A DNA stretch of 64,000 nucleotides. It comes from Brachypterus glaber. Lineage: Eukaryota; Arthropoda; Insecta; Coleoptera; Kateretidae. Where the stretch lies: positions 52,745,365-52,809,364 of the forward strand of contig OY294047.1 in the NCBI GenBank assembly GCA_958510825.1. The letters run 5' to 3'. Below are positions 9,950 through 20,979 of this stretch, piece after piece (position 1 is the first letter of the stretch; each line of letters starts with the position of its first letter). The notes under the pieces were generated by a model that searched no databases, was not told the DNA's origin, and saw nothing but the letters and a program-made list of their open reading frames with translations. The translations under genes and the position numbers were made by a program.

Positions 9950-10290
9950 TTCTTTTTTACGTAACTCGACGTTTCATATCCAAAAAAGATGATTTATGTC
10001 AAAAGAAAATTTCTGTCTGTCGGTTGGTTTGTCTGTCTGTTCGAAAATTTTGTGACTACAATAAGTCGAGAACGCTTTGAGCCAAAGACTTAAAATTTGG
10101 ACCATTAGCTAATGAAAAGTTTTAGGTTAAGATTGTTTTTGGTAAAACTCGGGGTGGGGCACGGGAGGTAAAATGGGGTAAAAGCCATATTTTTCAAAAA
10201 CATTTTTGTTTTTTTTTTGTTTTTCGAAAAAATTTCTGTCGAAAAAAGAAACTTTTTTTTTTCAATTTTTGTTTTTTTTTATTAACTTAG
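9950..10290 (+). repeat. Dispersed repeat family C, copy 1
   Basis: Ordered blocks: 'ctcgacgtttcata', a GTCTGTCGGTTGGTTTGTCTG tract, 'gagaacgctttgagccaaagact', 'aaatttgg', then 'gttttggtaaaactcgggg'. The same order is found at 30415-30660, and a short form at 29300-29410. These arthropod-type repeats carry no coding. Confidence 0.6.
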
Positions 10291-10368
10291 ACCTACAGAG
10301 GAAGTATTATTTTGTTGGCAGCAGTATTTTATTGCTTTCCTCTATTTCTCCAGCTGAAAATGCGTTAA

Positions 10369-10792
10369 CTAAAGTTTATTTTTTTAAGGTATAGTTATTT
10401 TAAATTTGCCGCTAAATACTCCACAACGTCCGATTTACACTGAAGCATGTGGCTTGTTTTGAATGTCAACATAACCAAAATTTATAATTTTTGTTTACTT
10501 ACTTTGTTTTTATGATGTAAAAAAAGAGAATTGATAAAGCTGTTGCTAAAAACACTTTTGCATTCTTGTAGAAACAAAATTTGCTTATAAAATCGCTTTT
10601 ATTCCAATAATTTAGAGGAATAAACCATTGTTTTGATCTCGTTAATGGCACGTCAACGTTTTACGGTTGTGTAAATTGGGCCTAGTCATTTCGCTTACGA
10701 CGCATGCGTATCTTACGTTGCTATGGTAATTTCGAGATTGTTTACAAGCGGGAAGGTTTAAAATAACTATACCTTAAAAAAATAAACTTTAG
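10369..10792. mobile_element. 424-bp MITE with perfect 36-bp terminal inverted repeats
   Basis: The first 36 bases (starting CTAAAGTTTATTTTTTTAAG) are exactly the reverse complement of 10757-10792. The interior has no open frame of note and includes a small GC-rich block at 10690-10730. No clear target duplication was found at the immediate flanks (TTAA on the left, ATTA on the right), so the superfamily is open. Perfect arms suggest recent activity. Confidence 0.8.
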
Positions 10793-11214
10793 ATTATAAA
10801 TTTTAATTTTTCCATCTATATTACATACATGTCTATCTATATGTCTATATCTATTAGTAATCCCACATGTTCAGCTTAGGACGGGAGTATTTTGCTAACG
10901 TTTTCGGTCAAGTTGCCAAAGAAATATGCTTTCAAATTAAAAAGTTCTAAATAAAATTAAATTATTTTAGAAATTGCTGTTTATATCTCCAACATATTTA
11001 TTGGAACGGTCGAATGATAACGAATAGCACAACTATTCTGTTGTTGTCTAAGGTTCCCAGAATATATATTTTATTTATAGAATTTATTTAAGTATGTAAC
11101 TAATATATAACTTCTGTCATGAGTTGTGACTCGTAACAGATAAAAAGTGCAAAGGGAAGTCCTGTGGTAATAGATATTTTGTGGTAAAAAAATAAAAATT
11201 AATTTACTTTAATA
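10793..11214. other. No supported feature
   Basis: AT-rich sequence without recognisable genes or repeats, apart from a TCTA-rich run near 10827-10855. Confidence 0.4.
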
Positions 11215-11862
11215 TTACATTGGCACTTAGTGCCGAAAAGTCAAAATCTTTGACCACGTTTTTTTCACATTTCTCGACGTTTTAGACCATTCTGAGTCGA
11301 AATCAGTCCGTCTGTCTGTCTATCTGGGTGTAAACTCTCTAACTCCATTTCTACATGAGATATCGACTTGCGGTTTTTTGTATATTGTTTCTTATCGTAT
11401 TCCGAAGAGCTGATTAGATTTTGGGGGTAAACGATTGGGGGTAAGGGGGTAGGGTAAAACTCCTATTTTTAGCGTTTTTTGTTTATAATTAAGGCAATTA
11501 TTATTGTATTTGATTAATTTAGCACTTATATAAAAGAAAATTTTAAATTGGTCAAAAAAAATTATGAACAACGTTTTCCTTAAACGCATTGTTTTCGAGA
11601 TATTGGCGTTTAAAGCAGTAAAAGGTAAAGCATATCTCACATATTTATAAACCGATTTCAAAAAATTATATTTTAAATAAATGCTCCTTTAAGCCCTATA
11701 AAAAATGTTATATACAGTTTTTTCTAGAATATAATGTTTTAAAGATACAGAATTTAAAATCAAACAAAACACCATTTTGAAATTTGCAAACTAGATGGCT
11801 CTAGTGTACAATAGTGCCGAAGTTTTGACAGGGTGCTTGCAACGTTTTATCTAGTTTAATAT
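11215..11862 (+). repeat. Family R element, copy R2
   Basis: Same block order as 3232-3920. The 5' hairpin is shortened: after CACTTAGTGCCGA it runs directly into the 'aaagtcaaaatctttgacc' block. The GTCTGTCTGTC tract is also shorter. The 3' end matches 'ggctctagtgtacaatagtgccgaagttttgacagg'. Confidence 0.75.
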
Positions 11863-12700
11863 TAAGTTGTAAAGACGTCAATCCGAATAACTATGAATCT
11901 ATCAAAAAAATAAAATAACTGTAAATGTAGCTACCAAAATGTATGAAAATAAAATTAAATAAATCAACAATATTTATGTTTTCAAGTAGACTGTTTTTTA
12001 ATCTAATTTCTGCAATTTACGAGTTGTTTTTGTTATGGATTAGAAGCACTGACCGAAATAAATACTGAATAACAATCCTTGAAAACAAATTACAATATAG
12101 GTGCAAAAAACGCTCAATTCCGTTTGAAAAATCTGCCGATGGTTTGAGACTTTCTGGTGTTTTAAGACTGACAGACAAGACAATTTTTTATGACTTTTTT
12201 TTTAACATTTCTATACTAATTATGAGACTATTTTCATTTGAACTTTTAGGTTGATCACGAGATGTGAGCCACTGTGAGTCATCCGTGTAAAATTTTTCGG
12301 AAGTCTTTCAAAGCATTTTGGAGTGATACGCCCATGATAATGGTATAGGAAAATATCGTTACAGGAGGGGGGTGGGGGTCCAAATTTTGCGTTACGTAAT
12401 ACTTGAACGTTCCCAAACATGGAAAAGTCGTCAAATTTTATTTCGTTGGCCACCCTAATATTGTATTATTGTTTATAGAAAAGGAAACTAGATGCCAAAA
12501 CTGGTCGACCTAAAATGGAGTCGAGCGGTTTTTGCTCCGGACCATTCAAAATGTTTATTGCCAAAGTAATTATACCAAAAGTAAAATAATTTCAACAAAT
12601 AATGCATGTAATTAATAATATCAGGTATTTATTATTGTTATTGTCAAAACAACATTAAATGTAGGTAAACTATTTCAGTAAAATGGGCCCTGTTATGTAA
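11863..12700. other. No gene seen
   Basis: 12240-12460 has a GC-richer stretch ending in 'gcgttacgtaatacttgaacg', a fragment shared with 695-722, probably an old repeat end. The 77-codon minus-strand frame over it is not recognised. Confidence 0.4.
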
Positions 12701-12704
12701 AAAG

Positions 12705-12817
12705 AAACCAACCCACAATATTTTACATATTGTGGGTTTGATGTAGAGATAAAATGTAATATGGACATTTCTATATCAGTATACAACATTATCTAGTTTT
12801 TTATTTGTGGGTTGGTA
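12705..12817. repeat. Nested small hairpins around CCAACCCACAAT
   Basis: AACCAACCCACAA (12706-12718) pairs locally with TATTGTGGGTT (12729-12738) and again with TTGTGGGTTGGT (12805-12816). Alternative pairings are possible. No known element is recognised. Confidence 0.5.
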
Positions 12818-13359
12818 GTTCCTTACCATAGATTTAAAAGTTACTGCGTTGAAGTTTTTTAAATTTTAGATTAAAGTTTGATATGCCACAGTTTTAGTCA
12901 TTAAATTTTAGTGCTTATAAAAGCCTCTGTTTCTATTTTCACACATCAGTTTGGCATGCTGTAGGTACTTCATAAGGTTTCCTCCGGAGCGTTAAAATAG
13001 ACGACCGATGCTCAGACCCAAAAAGAACAAAGATTGTTCTATTCTCTATTTAATTAGCAGTTCTAAAAATTCTTTTGCGTCTGTCTAATATTAAAAAGTT
13101 AAAAACAGAATCAAAATGGCGGTCTTGAGGTGCCATATTAATAGATACCAAAAATTACCTAAAACACCTAAAAGATAAAAAAACATTCATGACTCTCCTG
13201 CCCCAAAATATTATAACTTTTTCTGGACATAACTTTTTTTATAAGAAACTGTTCTCGCTCATACGAGACGATTTTTTAATTTTTTTATCACCTCAGCTTT
13301 TTTCATTTTTAATTTTATGCTTATCTACAGTGGGGGTTATAATATTTGTAGCGGGAACT

Positions 13360-13505
13360 TGTGGGCATATCCACAGGCTCGCATAAAAACATAGTACATA
13401 ATGCGATACCGTGATTGGTTTGATGTGCCGCCATGTATCTTGTAAGCCAATCACAGTACCGCATTCTAATGTACTATATTATTATGCGAGCTTGTGAATA
13501 TTCCT
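13360..13505. mobile_element. Hairpin MITE, family with copy at 48848-48925
   Basis: 'atccacaggctcgcata ... catagtacataatgcg' pairs with 'cgcattctaatgtactat ... tatgcgagcttgtgaat'. An inner stem is 'gtgattgg'/'ccaatcac'. A shorter relative with the same 'ttatccacagcctcgc...catagtacataa' order lies at 48848-48925. The 76-codon open frame crossing it (13433-13663) is probably not real. Confidence 0.65.
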
Positions 13506-14040
13506 TTTCTCGTTTTCCTCTGTTGGCTTTTTATATACTTTCTTGGCTAACAAGACATTTGTTGTGCGACGTGGTAAAAAAAGTCGATGCAATGTTTGTT
13601 TTGAGCGCAATAAATTTTATAGAGTGTCTGTTTTGCAACCGCCATGTTGTCAAACAGGATTAAATAAAATTTGCATATATTTTCGCAAAAAATAAGTCTA
13701 AAGAACCCTTCGATAGAAAATTAAAGTACATTTTTTATGTGGGTATGTCTTTTATGGGGTCGTAGAAAAAATTGTCTACGAAACACTTGGAAAAGTTTTT
13801 TCTTGTACTTGTGGAGCCCCCATAAAGGCTAGTTCGTCAACCTTTTCACTCGTACGACGAAATATGTAAATTTTCGTATGTAATATTATTATTATTATTA
13901 AAAATTTGAAAAGGGCAGAGGAATAATCCTATTGTGCCCAAAAATGCATAACGAAGTGTATAAACAATTGTTTATCGAAAAAAAAAAACATAAATAAACA
14001 AATAAATAAATGCAATAAAATGATTAAACAAGAAAAACTA
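13506..14040. other. No gene seen
   Basis: Contains GGGGTCGTAGAAAAAATTG (13757 onward), a terminal motif shared with several repeats, and ATT trinucleotide runs near 13886-13900. Confidence 0.4.
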
Positions 14041-14905
14041 CATTAAGGAATTGGCAAGCCAAAGGTCATAGCGATTTTTAAAACTGTTTATTGACGTTGC
14101 ATTAACTACACTTTCCTCAAGAGAGTTCCACTGCAAAAAAACACGGTTTGTTAAGAACTGTTCTCTGGTACTGGTTTTAAAGTTCTCACGCACAAGTTTA
14201 AAGCTGTGTCCTCGAAGTCTTGGATCATTTGTCAGAGTGAATAAGTGGCGCAGGTCTTTGGAGTAAGTGTTTTGCAGGATTCGGTAAGTCTGAATCATGT
14301 CGCCACGTTGTCTTCTAGCGGTGAGTAGAGGTAGATTTAGGATTTCTAGACGTTCGTGGTAATCGAGATGGTAGAGACCTTGAACCCATTTAGTATTCTT
14401 CCGTTGGACTCCCTCGAGTAGCTGCACATCTCTAATAAACCTGGGACTCCAAATTACATTATTATATTCCAAAAGTGGCCTAATGTAAGACTTGTATAAC
14501 GTTCGAAAAAGCTGTGAGTTGGGCGAGCTGAAAGACTTTTTTATCATAAATGAAACAGAGTTCGCTCTTCTCACAACAGAACTAATATGTTCTGACCAAC
14601 ACAATGTACTGTTTATGGTGACACCTAAATCCACTTGACTGTAAACTGGCTTGACACTGTTACCACCTAACAAGTATATTTGACGGGGATTATTCTTGCC
14701 TATGTGTAGTACTGTACATTTTTGTGGGTTTAAAGGTATGAGCCAGTCTTCGCACCATTTTTCAAGGTTATACAAGTCCTGCTGAAGAAGTGGAGTATCG
14801 GTGAGAGGATTGGCATATAACTTGGAGTCGTCAGCGTAAAAACTATGTGAGCATGAAAGGTGGAATGGAAGATCTGCTGTATATATGCTTTTAATCTTCT
14901 TTATA
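14041..14905 (-). mobile_element. 5'-truncated non-LTR retrotransposon reverse transcriptase (CR1/Jockey-like)
   Basis: An open frame on the minus strand covers the second half of a reverse transcriptase. Starting near 14881 it reads 'ADLPFHLSCSHSFYADDSKLY', which holds the catalytic YADD box. It continues through 'LNPQKCTVLHIG', 'VDLGVTI...LCWSEHI', 'LYKSYIRPLLEYNNVIWSP' and 'VQLLEGVQRKNTKWV', to a C-terminus 'SINSFKNRYDLWL' with a stop at 14038-14040. The first ATG at 14775 is internal, so the true element started further 5' and was truncated, as is usual for LINE insertions. About 280 codons stay open without a stop, which suggests a fairly recent insertion. The endonuclease and the fingers/palm N-terminal part are missing. 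Confidence 0.85.
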
Positions 14906-15009
14906 CTTAAGCATAAGCTTTTTATCTTTAAATGTGATAATTATCTTAGGGACGTACACTGAAAAAAAGGTTCCTTTAAGGGTCCTTTCGAATAAAAAAA
15001 CTATAAAGT

Positions 15010-15335
15010 TTTTTTCTACGACTGCTTTAGAATGTAAGCAAATACACACACTTTTCAAACACAGAATGAATCCATTCTAGCTCTAGATGCGGTATGAATA
15101 TTCCGTATCAAGTGTTAGAATGAGCACAATTAGCTAAAATATATTAATTTTACCATGATATATTGAATAATTTAATGCTATTTAAAGTTTTGCGTTAAAA
15201 TTACATAAAGTTTTTTACTTTTTCTTAATATCTGACCAGTTTTTTATCACTTTAGTTCAAAAAATTAAAACTGCTCCATCTATTGTTAAATATTTAAACC
15301 TGATATCTGTCACAACAATCTGACATAACCTTCAA
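15010..15335 (-). repeat. Dispersed element family M, copy 1
   Basis: The reverse complement matches 36200-36580 almost throughout: 'gaaggttatgtcagattgttgtgacagatatcagg', 'aaatatttaacaatagatgcagcagtttt', 'gatacggaatattcataccgtatc', 'gctagaatggattcattctgtgtttgaaaagtg', and the GTCGTAGAAAAAA terminus. A third, interrupted copy is at 22920-23290. The internal 'gatacggaatattcataccgtatc' is itself a palindrome. Confidence 0.75.
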
Positions 15336-15338
15336 TTT

Positions 15339-15707
15339 TTGCGTTTGGACTTTTTTATATATATGAAATTTTTTATACCCTGCTCCTGTGGTACGGTTTA
15401 CATAGGTGAAACTAAGAGAAAAATTTCTACAAGACTTCAAGAGCATGAGCGCAATATAAGAAAGAAACAAATTTCCTTATCGGCAGTAGCCGAACATGTA
15501 CATGAAACAGGTCATAAAATCAATTTGTCTGATACAAAACAAATATTAACAGAAAACAGAAAAATGCCAAGGAAGATACGGGAATCGATAGAAATCATCA
15601 AGCATCCTAACAATATCAATCGGGACACTGGTTACCACTTACCTGCAATATGGAAGTCTTTGATAGGAAAAACCTCGTCACGGGTGAATAACCACAACTC
15701 GTCATAA
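15339..15707 (+). mobile_element. Penelope-like element: GIY-YIG endonuclease fragment
   Basis: From about 15370 the frame reads 'IPCSCGTVYIGETKRKIS', the metal- and DNA-binding start of the GIY-YIG-type endonuclease found at the C-terminus of Penelope-like retroelement polymerases. It continues 'TRLQEHERNI', 'SLSAVAEHVHETGH', 'RKMPRKIRESIEIIKHPNNINRDTGYHL' (including the conserved ESIEI..K and NRD positions), and stops at 15705-15707. In family context this domain nicks target DNA to start reverse transcription. The reverse transcriptase part is absent, so this is a 3' fragment. The first 10 residues of the open frame are flanking sequence. The domain shows no internal stop. Confidence 0.85.
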
Positions 15708-15751
15708 ATAGTGACACAAGTTGATTCGAAACTTAGTTTCAGATTAATCCC

Positions 15752-15786
15752 TGAAGATGTCTCTAGTAGTAAGAGACGAAACGTTG
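15752..15786 (+). other. Hammerhead-like core downstream of the Penelope fragment
   Basis: CTGAAGA at 15752-15758 is followed by a 6-bp stem (GTCTCT / AGAGAC) and GAAAC. This is the arrangement of a hammerhead core with helix II, and such motifs are known in Penelope-like terminal repeats. There is one extra T before the stem, and helices I and III are not convincing. I regard it as degenerate. Confidence 0.4.
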
Positions 15787-16630
15787 GAAAGTGAAAATCC
15801 ATTAACACGGTCTAAACCCGAAAGTGAAAGTTCTTTATATTTTTTATATACTTCATCCCAAAGAGTGTTTGCCAAATTAAGGGTTAAAAAATGGAACCGT
15901 TTTTCCACCATTTTTTTTATCACAGACAAGAAAAGCTTTGTAGGGTTTTTTTTCTTCAAAGGGACCCTTAACTAAATTATTTATGCACACGAAGTTCCTG
16001 CTGGTCTGTATGTACTTAGTTAATTCAGCATATGCACACTCACGTATTTAATTTTATTATATATTAAATAAATTTTATTTTTTTGTCAGACTATGGCAAA
16101 TCCCATTAATCTTGTGTCTTAAGAGCAGTGTGCATTAAATCTTGTACATTGCAAGAGTTTTACAGACGCATACAGGGTGTTGTACGAAGCCATAACCAGG
16201 CAATGCTGTTCTTTGAAAAGAATACGCTTTACAAAATTTAAATTCGCTTCCATATTTTTAGAATAAACAATAAGTGTTGGCAATTTTTGAACGAAAAATA
16301 CGTTCACTTTCTTAAGTTCAACCAAAATTTTTCTGATAGATTTATTTTTGTGCGGTTCAGTGAGAATGTTGTAATTTTATTTAATTTTTATATCTCTGGT
16401 CCATATAACAAAAAGGAATGAAAGTCTGGACTCTGAATTCGATAGATGTATGTATGAGAGAAACAGAAGATGAAAGAGAGAAAGTGTCAACCACCTAGAA
16501 GGGGTTACACAACGAAGCCCTGAAGATATTTAATGCGTGGTATTTCAATTTATACTCTTTAATGTAATAGTCAACTATGTATATTAGAAGTATTTTTTAC
16601 TAAAAATTTTGTAGGTGTTTTTTAAAAAGT
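15787..16630. other. No gene seen
   Basis: AT-rich sequence. 'cttcaaagggaccctta' at 15955-15971 faces the inverted 'aagggtcctttcgaata' at 14978-14994, so this may be the other side of a repeat enclosing the Penelope piece. A GA-rich run lies near 16450-16485. None of the open frames on either strand is recognised. Confidence 0.4.
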
Positions 16631-16636
16631 GGCTTT

Positions 16637-16905
16637 TGCTTATTCACAGAAAAAGGATTACTTAAAACAAGGACACATGTCTTTCGATATGTTCAAAACC
16701 ATATTCTCTTGTTTCAAGGCTAGCATTTCTTTGAACCAAAGTCAATGTCCTTGAATGAAAACGCGGATCTTTATTCAAAAGCCCGCGCTCTTCATTCAAG
16801 GACATTGAATTTAGTTCAAAGAAACGCTAGCCTTGGAACAAGAGAATATTGCTTTGAACATATCAAAAGACACATTTCCTTGGTCCAAGGAATCCTTTTT
16901 TTTGT
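16637..16905. repeat. Palindromic element family F, copy 1 (~125-bp arms)
   Basis: From CACAGAAAAAGGATT to the mirrored AATCCTTTTTTTTGTG, the two halves pair almost fully: 'ggacacatgtctttcgatatgttc', 'tattctcttgtttcaaggctagc', 'tttgaaccaaagtcaatgtccttgaatgaa', and a centre near 'cgcggatctttattc'. Copies at 42804-43060 and 45630-45895 share the sequence. This is a foldback MITE. The short open frame inside is a shadow. Confidence 0.85.
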
Positions 16906-17072
16906 GTTTTTAGAGGTGAGGACCTTTTTTTAACAATATTTTTGCCAGGGGTAAAGCTTTTTTTCAAGGGTAAGGACATTTTTTATTTTCTGGGTAGGGG
17001 TAAAACTATTTTTTTTTAGATTGGTAAATAGAAAGGCTTGCTTCGGGGCGCCGAAATGCTAAGGCCGGTCCT
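16906..17072 (-). mobile_element. hAT-like terminus with T-rich subterminal repeats
   Basis: Four degenerate units near 'ggggtaaagctttttttc' run up to a GC-rich end which, on the minus strand, starts CAGCAGGACCGGCC and continues into 'ttagcatttcggcgcccc'. The CAGGACCGGCC end resembles hAT-type termini. There is no transposase. Confidence 0.45.
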
Positions 17073-18084
17073 GCTGTTTAAAATCTGCAATCCCAACCTT
17101 TAAACTTTAGGTTTTTAAGTTATTCCTAGGGGAAGGTTTTTTAACCTTTCAAAAATGAGATTTTCTCGGAAAGAAGTCATTTTGATTCATTCTCTTCATG
17201 TATTTTTGTTTGTAAATAGGCCTTTACTTTTCTTGCTGTAAAACTGCGAAGGGTCTAATAAAAGTAGTTGACAGTGGAAGAATAATGGAGTCGAGATCTA
17301 TTAAAAAATAGGGGAGTGTGAAAATGTGTGTGTGCTCCTTGTCGTTTTTAAGATAATTAAGCGACACAAAGCAAGAGTCCTTGTAATATAGCAAAAGAGA
17401 CTCTTCTAGCAAGGCTGTATTTTAAAAATGCCAACAAACTAAAGTAAAAAGCAATTTTAGTTTTTATTTAATATAATTTTTAATTTAATATATTTTTTTC
17501 CAAAGAAGATAAAAAGAAAAATCTATTTTGGATTAAATTAGTAATTTAAACTAGTTTTTATACCAAAAAGCAAATATTTTAAAGTTTTTATTTGATTGGG
17601 TCACAATATTCATTTGAGGGGTCACCCTGTGTACTTTCGTAGTTTTTCCTAAATGTGTGTATTGCAATTAAATTTAAGACTGCATACCAAATTTCAGCTC
17701 TCTAGATGCATTAGAAGTAGGTTAAAACTCTGCTGGCAGATTCCAGGAAAGACGTATAATCCGTGCCTGAGTTAGACTGCAGTGACTTATAGCTAAAACG
17801 TATTTTGCTGCTCTCGTATAAGGATTCTCCATTAGACGGAGTTACCCGAACCGCACCCGAACATGTATGATCACTTTTTAGCACATTTTCGCAAATTATA
17901 ATACGGATAATACAGACGGACAAACGTAGTCCATGTAAATTTTGTGTGCAAAAATACACTCAGATGCGTTTTTGTTACGGTCGACCAATCGGAACGCAGG
18001 ATTTTTAACTTTTAACTCAGCTTAGTCGAGATAATCCCAGTTTAAAAGTTGTTGCAAGTGGCTCTTATTCTGATTTTAAGATTC
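17073..18084. other. No gene seen
   Basis: AT-rich sequence. 'gaccaatcggaacgcaggattttt' at 17983-18006 is repeated in inverse at 19808-19835, so it is an old dispersed element. The open frames at 17224-17412 and 17711-17959 are not recognised. Confidence 0.4.
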
Positions 18085-18250
18085 CCTTCGCTCCTATGGC
18101 CGCTCGAGAAAATAAACAAACCGTGGGTGCATGAACGACTCGAAGGTTGCGGTAGGGCAAAGCAGGCGCCCGTAGGGGGGCGCAGTCTGTAAGTGGAGAT
18201 CGATAAAGGCGGCTACGACGGCGGCAAAATGTTACGCCCCCTTGCCAAAA
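18085..18250. promoter_or_regulatory. Isolated CpG-rich segment, possible promoter or first exon
   Basis: Markedly GC-richer than its flanks, with many CpGs ('ccgctcgag', 'ggcgcccgtag', 'ggcggctacgacggcggc') and a GTAAGT donor-like hexamer at 18189. It could be a 5' untranslated exon of an unseen transcript or a GC-rich repeat fragment. This is a weak call. Confidence 0.2.
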
Positions 18251-19049
18251 GCGACAAATTTAAAGGAGACAATACCAATTTCAAGATAGATTTTCTTGAA
18301 ATTTTTTAGTAAAACACACGCCACACGAATTGAACACTTCCTCCTTTTCGGAAACTCGGTTAAGACGTTTTTATTTATTCTTTTTTGTGCAAAAACGTTG
18401 GTTTTTGGTTCATGTTCGCATTGCAATTTCTCCGAAAGTATCTTTGGAGATGTTCATTTACTCGTATTTTTGACTTACCAAGTCTGTAAATATGCATACT
18501 AAAAATATCTCAAATTTCTCTAAAATTGATTTAGGAATAACGCAGATATTCATTCATCTCCGTTATTCTTGAACCGATTGAATTGAAATTTGGTAAAAAC
18601 TGCCCCAGATGACAGATATTTGGCTGTTTAGATTATAAAGTCACTATTTTTATATAAGATTCTGGTACAGGGACCACTGTTAACGTAGTCCAAAAGTCAA
18701 TTTAAGTTTCAAAGAATGGCCAAAGCGAACAGTAAGGATATTGGTAGAATGGGGTCTAGGCTATAACCATCAATAGGAAAATCGAAGCTGATAGTTTTCG
18801 GAAGATACTGTTAAAAGTTATTGGTACATAAAGGCCATATTTTTTACAATTTTAGGTATAATTATATCTAAAACTGTAAAGAAACGAGACCATGAATTTA
18901 TGACAGTATCCGTTTGCTTAGACTATTCTATGAAACTTGAATTTTCTTTAGGACTTCCGTGTGACCCTGTAACAGGGTGGCTTTTTATTTTACAATCTGC
19001 GTTTTGAAAATAAAATGGATACCATTATTTTATGAAACAACCGTATATC
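18251..19049. other. No gene seen
   Basis: Contains 'tgaccctgtaacagggtgg' near 18962 (small hairpin) and an ATTCATTCATCTCCG repeat-like block near 18545. The antiparallel open frames at 18232-18426 and 18296-18502 are shadows of each other and unrecognised. Confidence 0.4.
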
Positions 19050-19247
19050 CAGAATTGGTGTAGTGGACTACCGCGTCGTACTTGACGAGTTTACTACCCA
19101 AAATAGCGTGAGTTCGATTCTCACCGGCGCTGATTGCCTTTTTCAGTTAATTAATAATTGACATTTGGCGAAGGCGTAAGTGAAGCGGACACTCCCTATA
19201 AATTGGTTCGAAAGTCAATTAAAGCCGGTGGTTCCCTCTACTACTAC
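19050..19247 (+). mobile_element. tRNA-derived SINE, copy 1
   Basis: A tRNA-like head has a box A-like 'TTGGTGTAGTGGACTACCGC' (19055) and a box B-like GAGTTCGATTC (19110-19120). A body follows: 'gattgcctttttcagttaattaataattgacatttggcgaaggcg' and 'attggttcgaaagtcaattaaagccggtggttccctctactacta'. The body matches the reverse complement of 43660-43770, while the heads differ more. Pol III internal promoter boxes and a shared body define the SINE. An AT-rich simple repeat follows at the 3' end. Confidence 0.75.
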
Positions 19248-19309
19248 ATTACATAATACTCTTATTAGTAATAATAAGAATAGTAATAGATTATTACTAT
19301 TCTTCGCGT

Positions 19310-19535
19310 TGATGCAGTGTCGTCCCCACCGTGGGGCTCGCCCTGCAGGCCTCCGCACATGCAGGATTTTTCTGCGAGATGCATCGCGATGCAAACGGCC
19401 GCTGCTGCGAGAGTGTCCTTCACTAAAAATAGCCGACTCTTCACCTTGGCAACAGAACCATGTATACGATTTTTCGTCTAGCCACTAGACTCGAGCCGTC
19501 GAAGAAGATGCCGAGAAATACGCTCGGAATAATTA
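19310..19535. other. GC-rich patch of unknown origin
   Basis: Distinctly CpG-rich sequence directly after the SINE tail ('cgtccccaccgtggggctcgccc', 'gcatcgcgatgc', 'gactcgagccgtcg'). The frame at 19180-19488 starts inside the SINE and is not recognised. It could be a captured fragment or an older element. Confidence 0.3.
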
Positions 19536-20975
19536 CTTACCAGCAGGAATTACGCTGAATTACATTTACTTCATTCATTTATTTGTACTTGAACTTGAAG
19601 AAAAACGAATATTTTATTTTGACCTACACTTAGAGAAATTTTCAAGAATTAACAAATCGAAAAATCACACGATTTTTATTTGCAGTTATGTAAGAGTTTA
19701 TATCTGGAGTTTGGTTCTAAAAGGTTTAATGTCAAAAACTTTGAACGGATACACTTGCACCAACTTTTGGTCTGGGATTATATCAGCTAAACCGAGTTTA
19801 AGTTAAAAATGCTGCGTTCCGATTAGTCGGCCGTCAATTTAATTCAAGTTTAAAGTTAAACCATCATTGGTGGCCCTTAGTCAAACATTGGTCGTTTTAG
19901 CAGTGTAACAGAAATGTTTATTGAAAACACAAGTCGGTCCTTGCCGCTTAAAGTCTACATTTATCTCACAAGAACTGACATTGACCTTTTTAGGTTATAT
20001 AGATCTGAAAAATATTACTTTGTCGGTATAACTCAAAATACGGAAAAAGTGACATTGGCCCTTTTAGAACCAAGCCACAGATATAACTTTAGCTACATTT
20101 TTAATTTTAACCTCGAGTTTCACATACTATTTCCGCGGTCTTTTTCTTTATAACTTTGGCCCAATATTAAGCGAGTTAAAATTTTTGACTATCTCACTTA
20201 ACTTAAAATTGAAAGGATATGAGGTCATATAATCTAAACAGTCCAATATTATCTGGGAGAGGCCTTACCCAAATTTCAAAAAAGCGGACTATTGTATTTT
20301 TTTTTATTTTGCTTGTCACAGGCCTAATTAAAAAAAAAAGAATGTGAAAAGATATACCAAAAAAAAATTGTTTTTACAATGAAATTTTGGCGTTCTTGCA
20401 TGCGATACAATAAGAATCGTGCACTGCGAAGTTCACACTCCTAAAAACCAAAAAACCATTGTTACCTTCAACCTGCAGTGGCTGAAATTCAATTGTTGCC
20501 ACCGCGTATGCGAAAAAAAAACCGCACGGGGTGCGCGCGGACCCTGCCACGCAAGGGTAGAAAAAGAACTTTGTTGAGGGGGTCAGGCATACTCGTATTA
20601 ATCTAGGATAGCTAGTTTTGTTTGTTTTTTTTATCTACGTGCCTTGCACACGGCCAAATTGCGACAATGCCCTTTTTTTTCGCCAAGCACTTGCTATTCT
20701 AGTTTTAGTAGGTACCTATTTTTATGTATAGGTATGCACCGTTGAAAGAATGGAAGACTATACTTTTTTATTTAAGAAAATTTTAAATTTTTTTATGAGG
20801 TGTTAGGTCAATGTGTTCAAAAGTTATTGCAAAAAATACGGAGACAAAACAGGTAATTTACTTGGAATAATAAGTCCGCCATCTTGTAAAAATGGCGGCT
20901 GTTTTGTAGTTTTTAATCCTAAACGGTTACTACAAAATTGACGAAAGAAACGGATAGACCTTTAAATTCGTAAAA
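19536..20975. other. No gene seen
   Basis: 19790-19880 repeats in inverse the block at 17970-18020. 20500-20560 is GC-richer. The 79-codon open frame at 19914-20153 has no recognisable domain. 20870-20895 has 'gccatcttgtaaaaatggcgg', a small hairpin. Confidence 0.4.
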
Positions 20976-20979
20976 ATGT

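Noticed and set aside
15744..15959. Minus-strand frame opposite the Penelope 3' region
   Set aside because: Reverse shadow of the element's 3' part; no domain.
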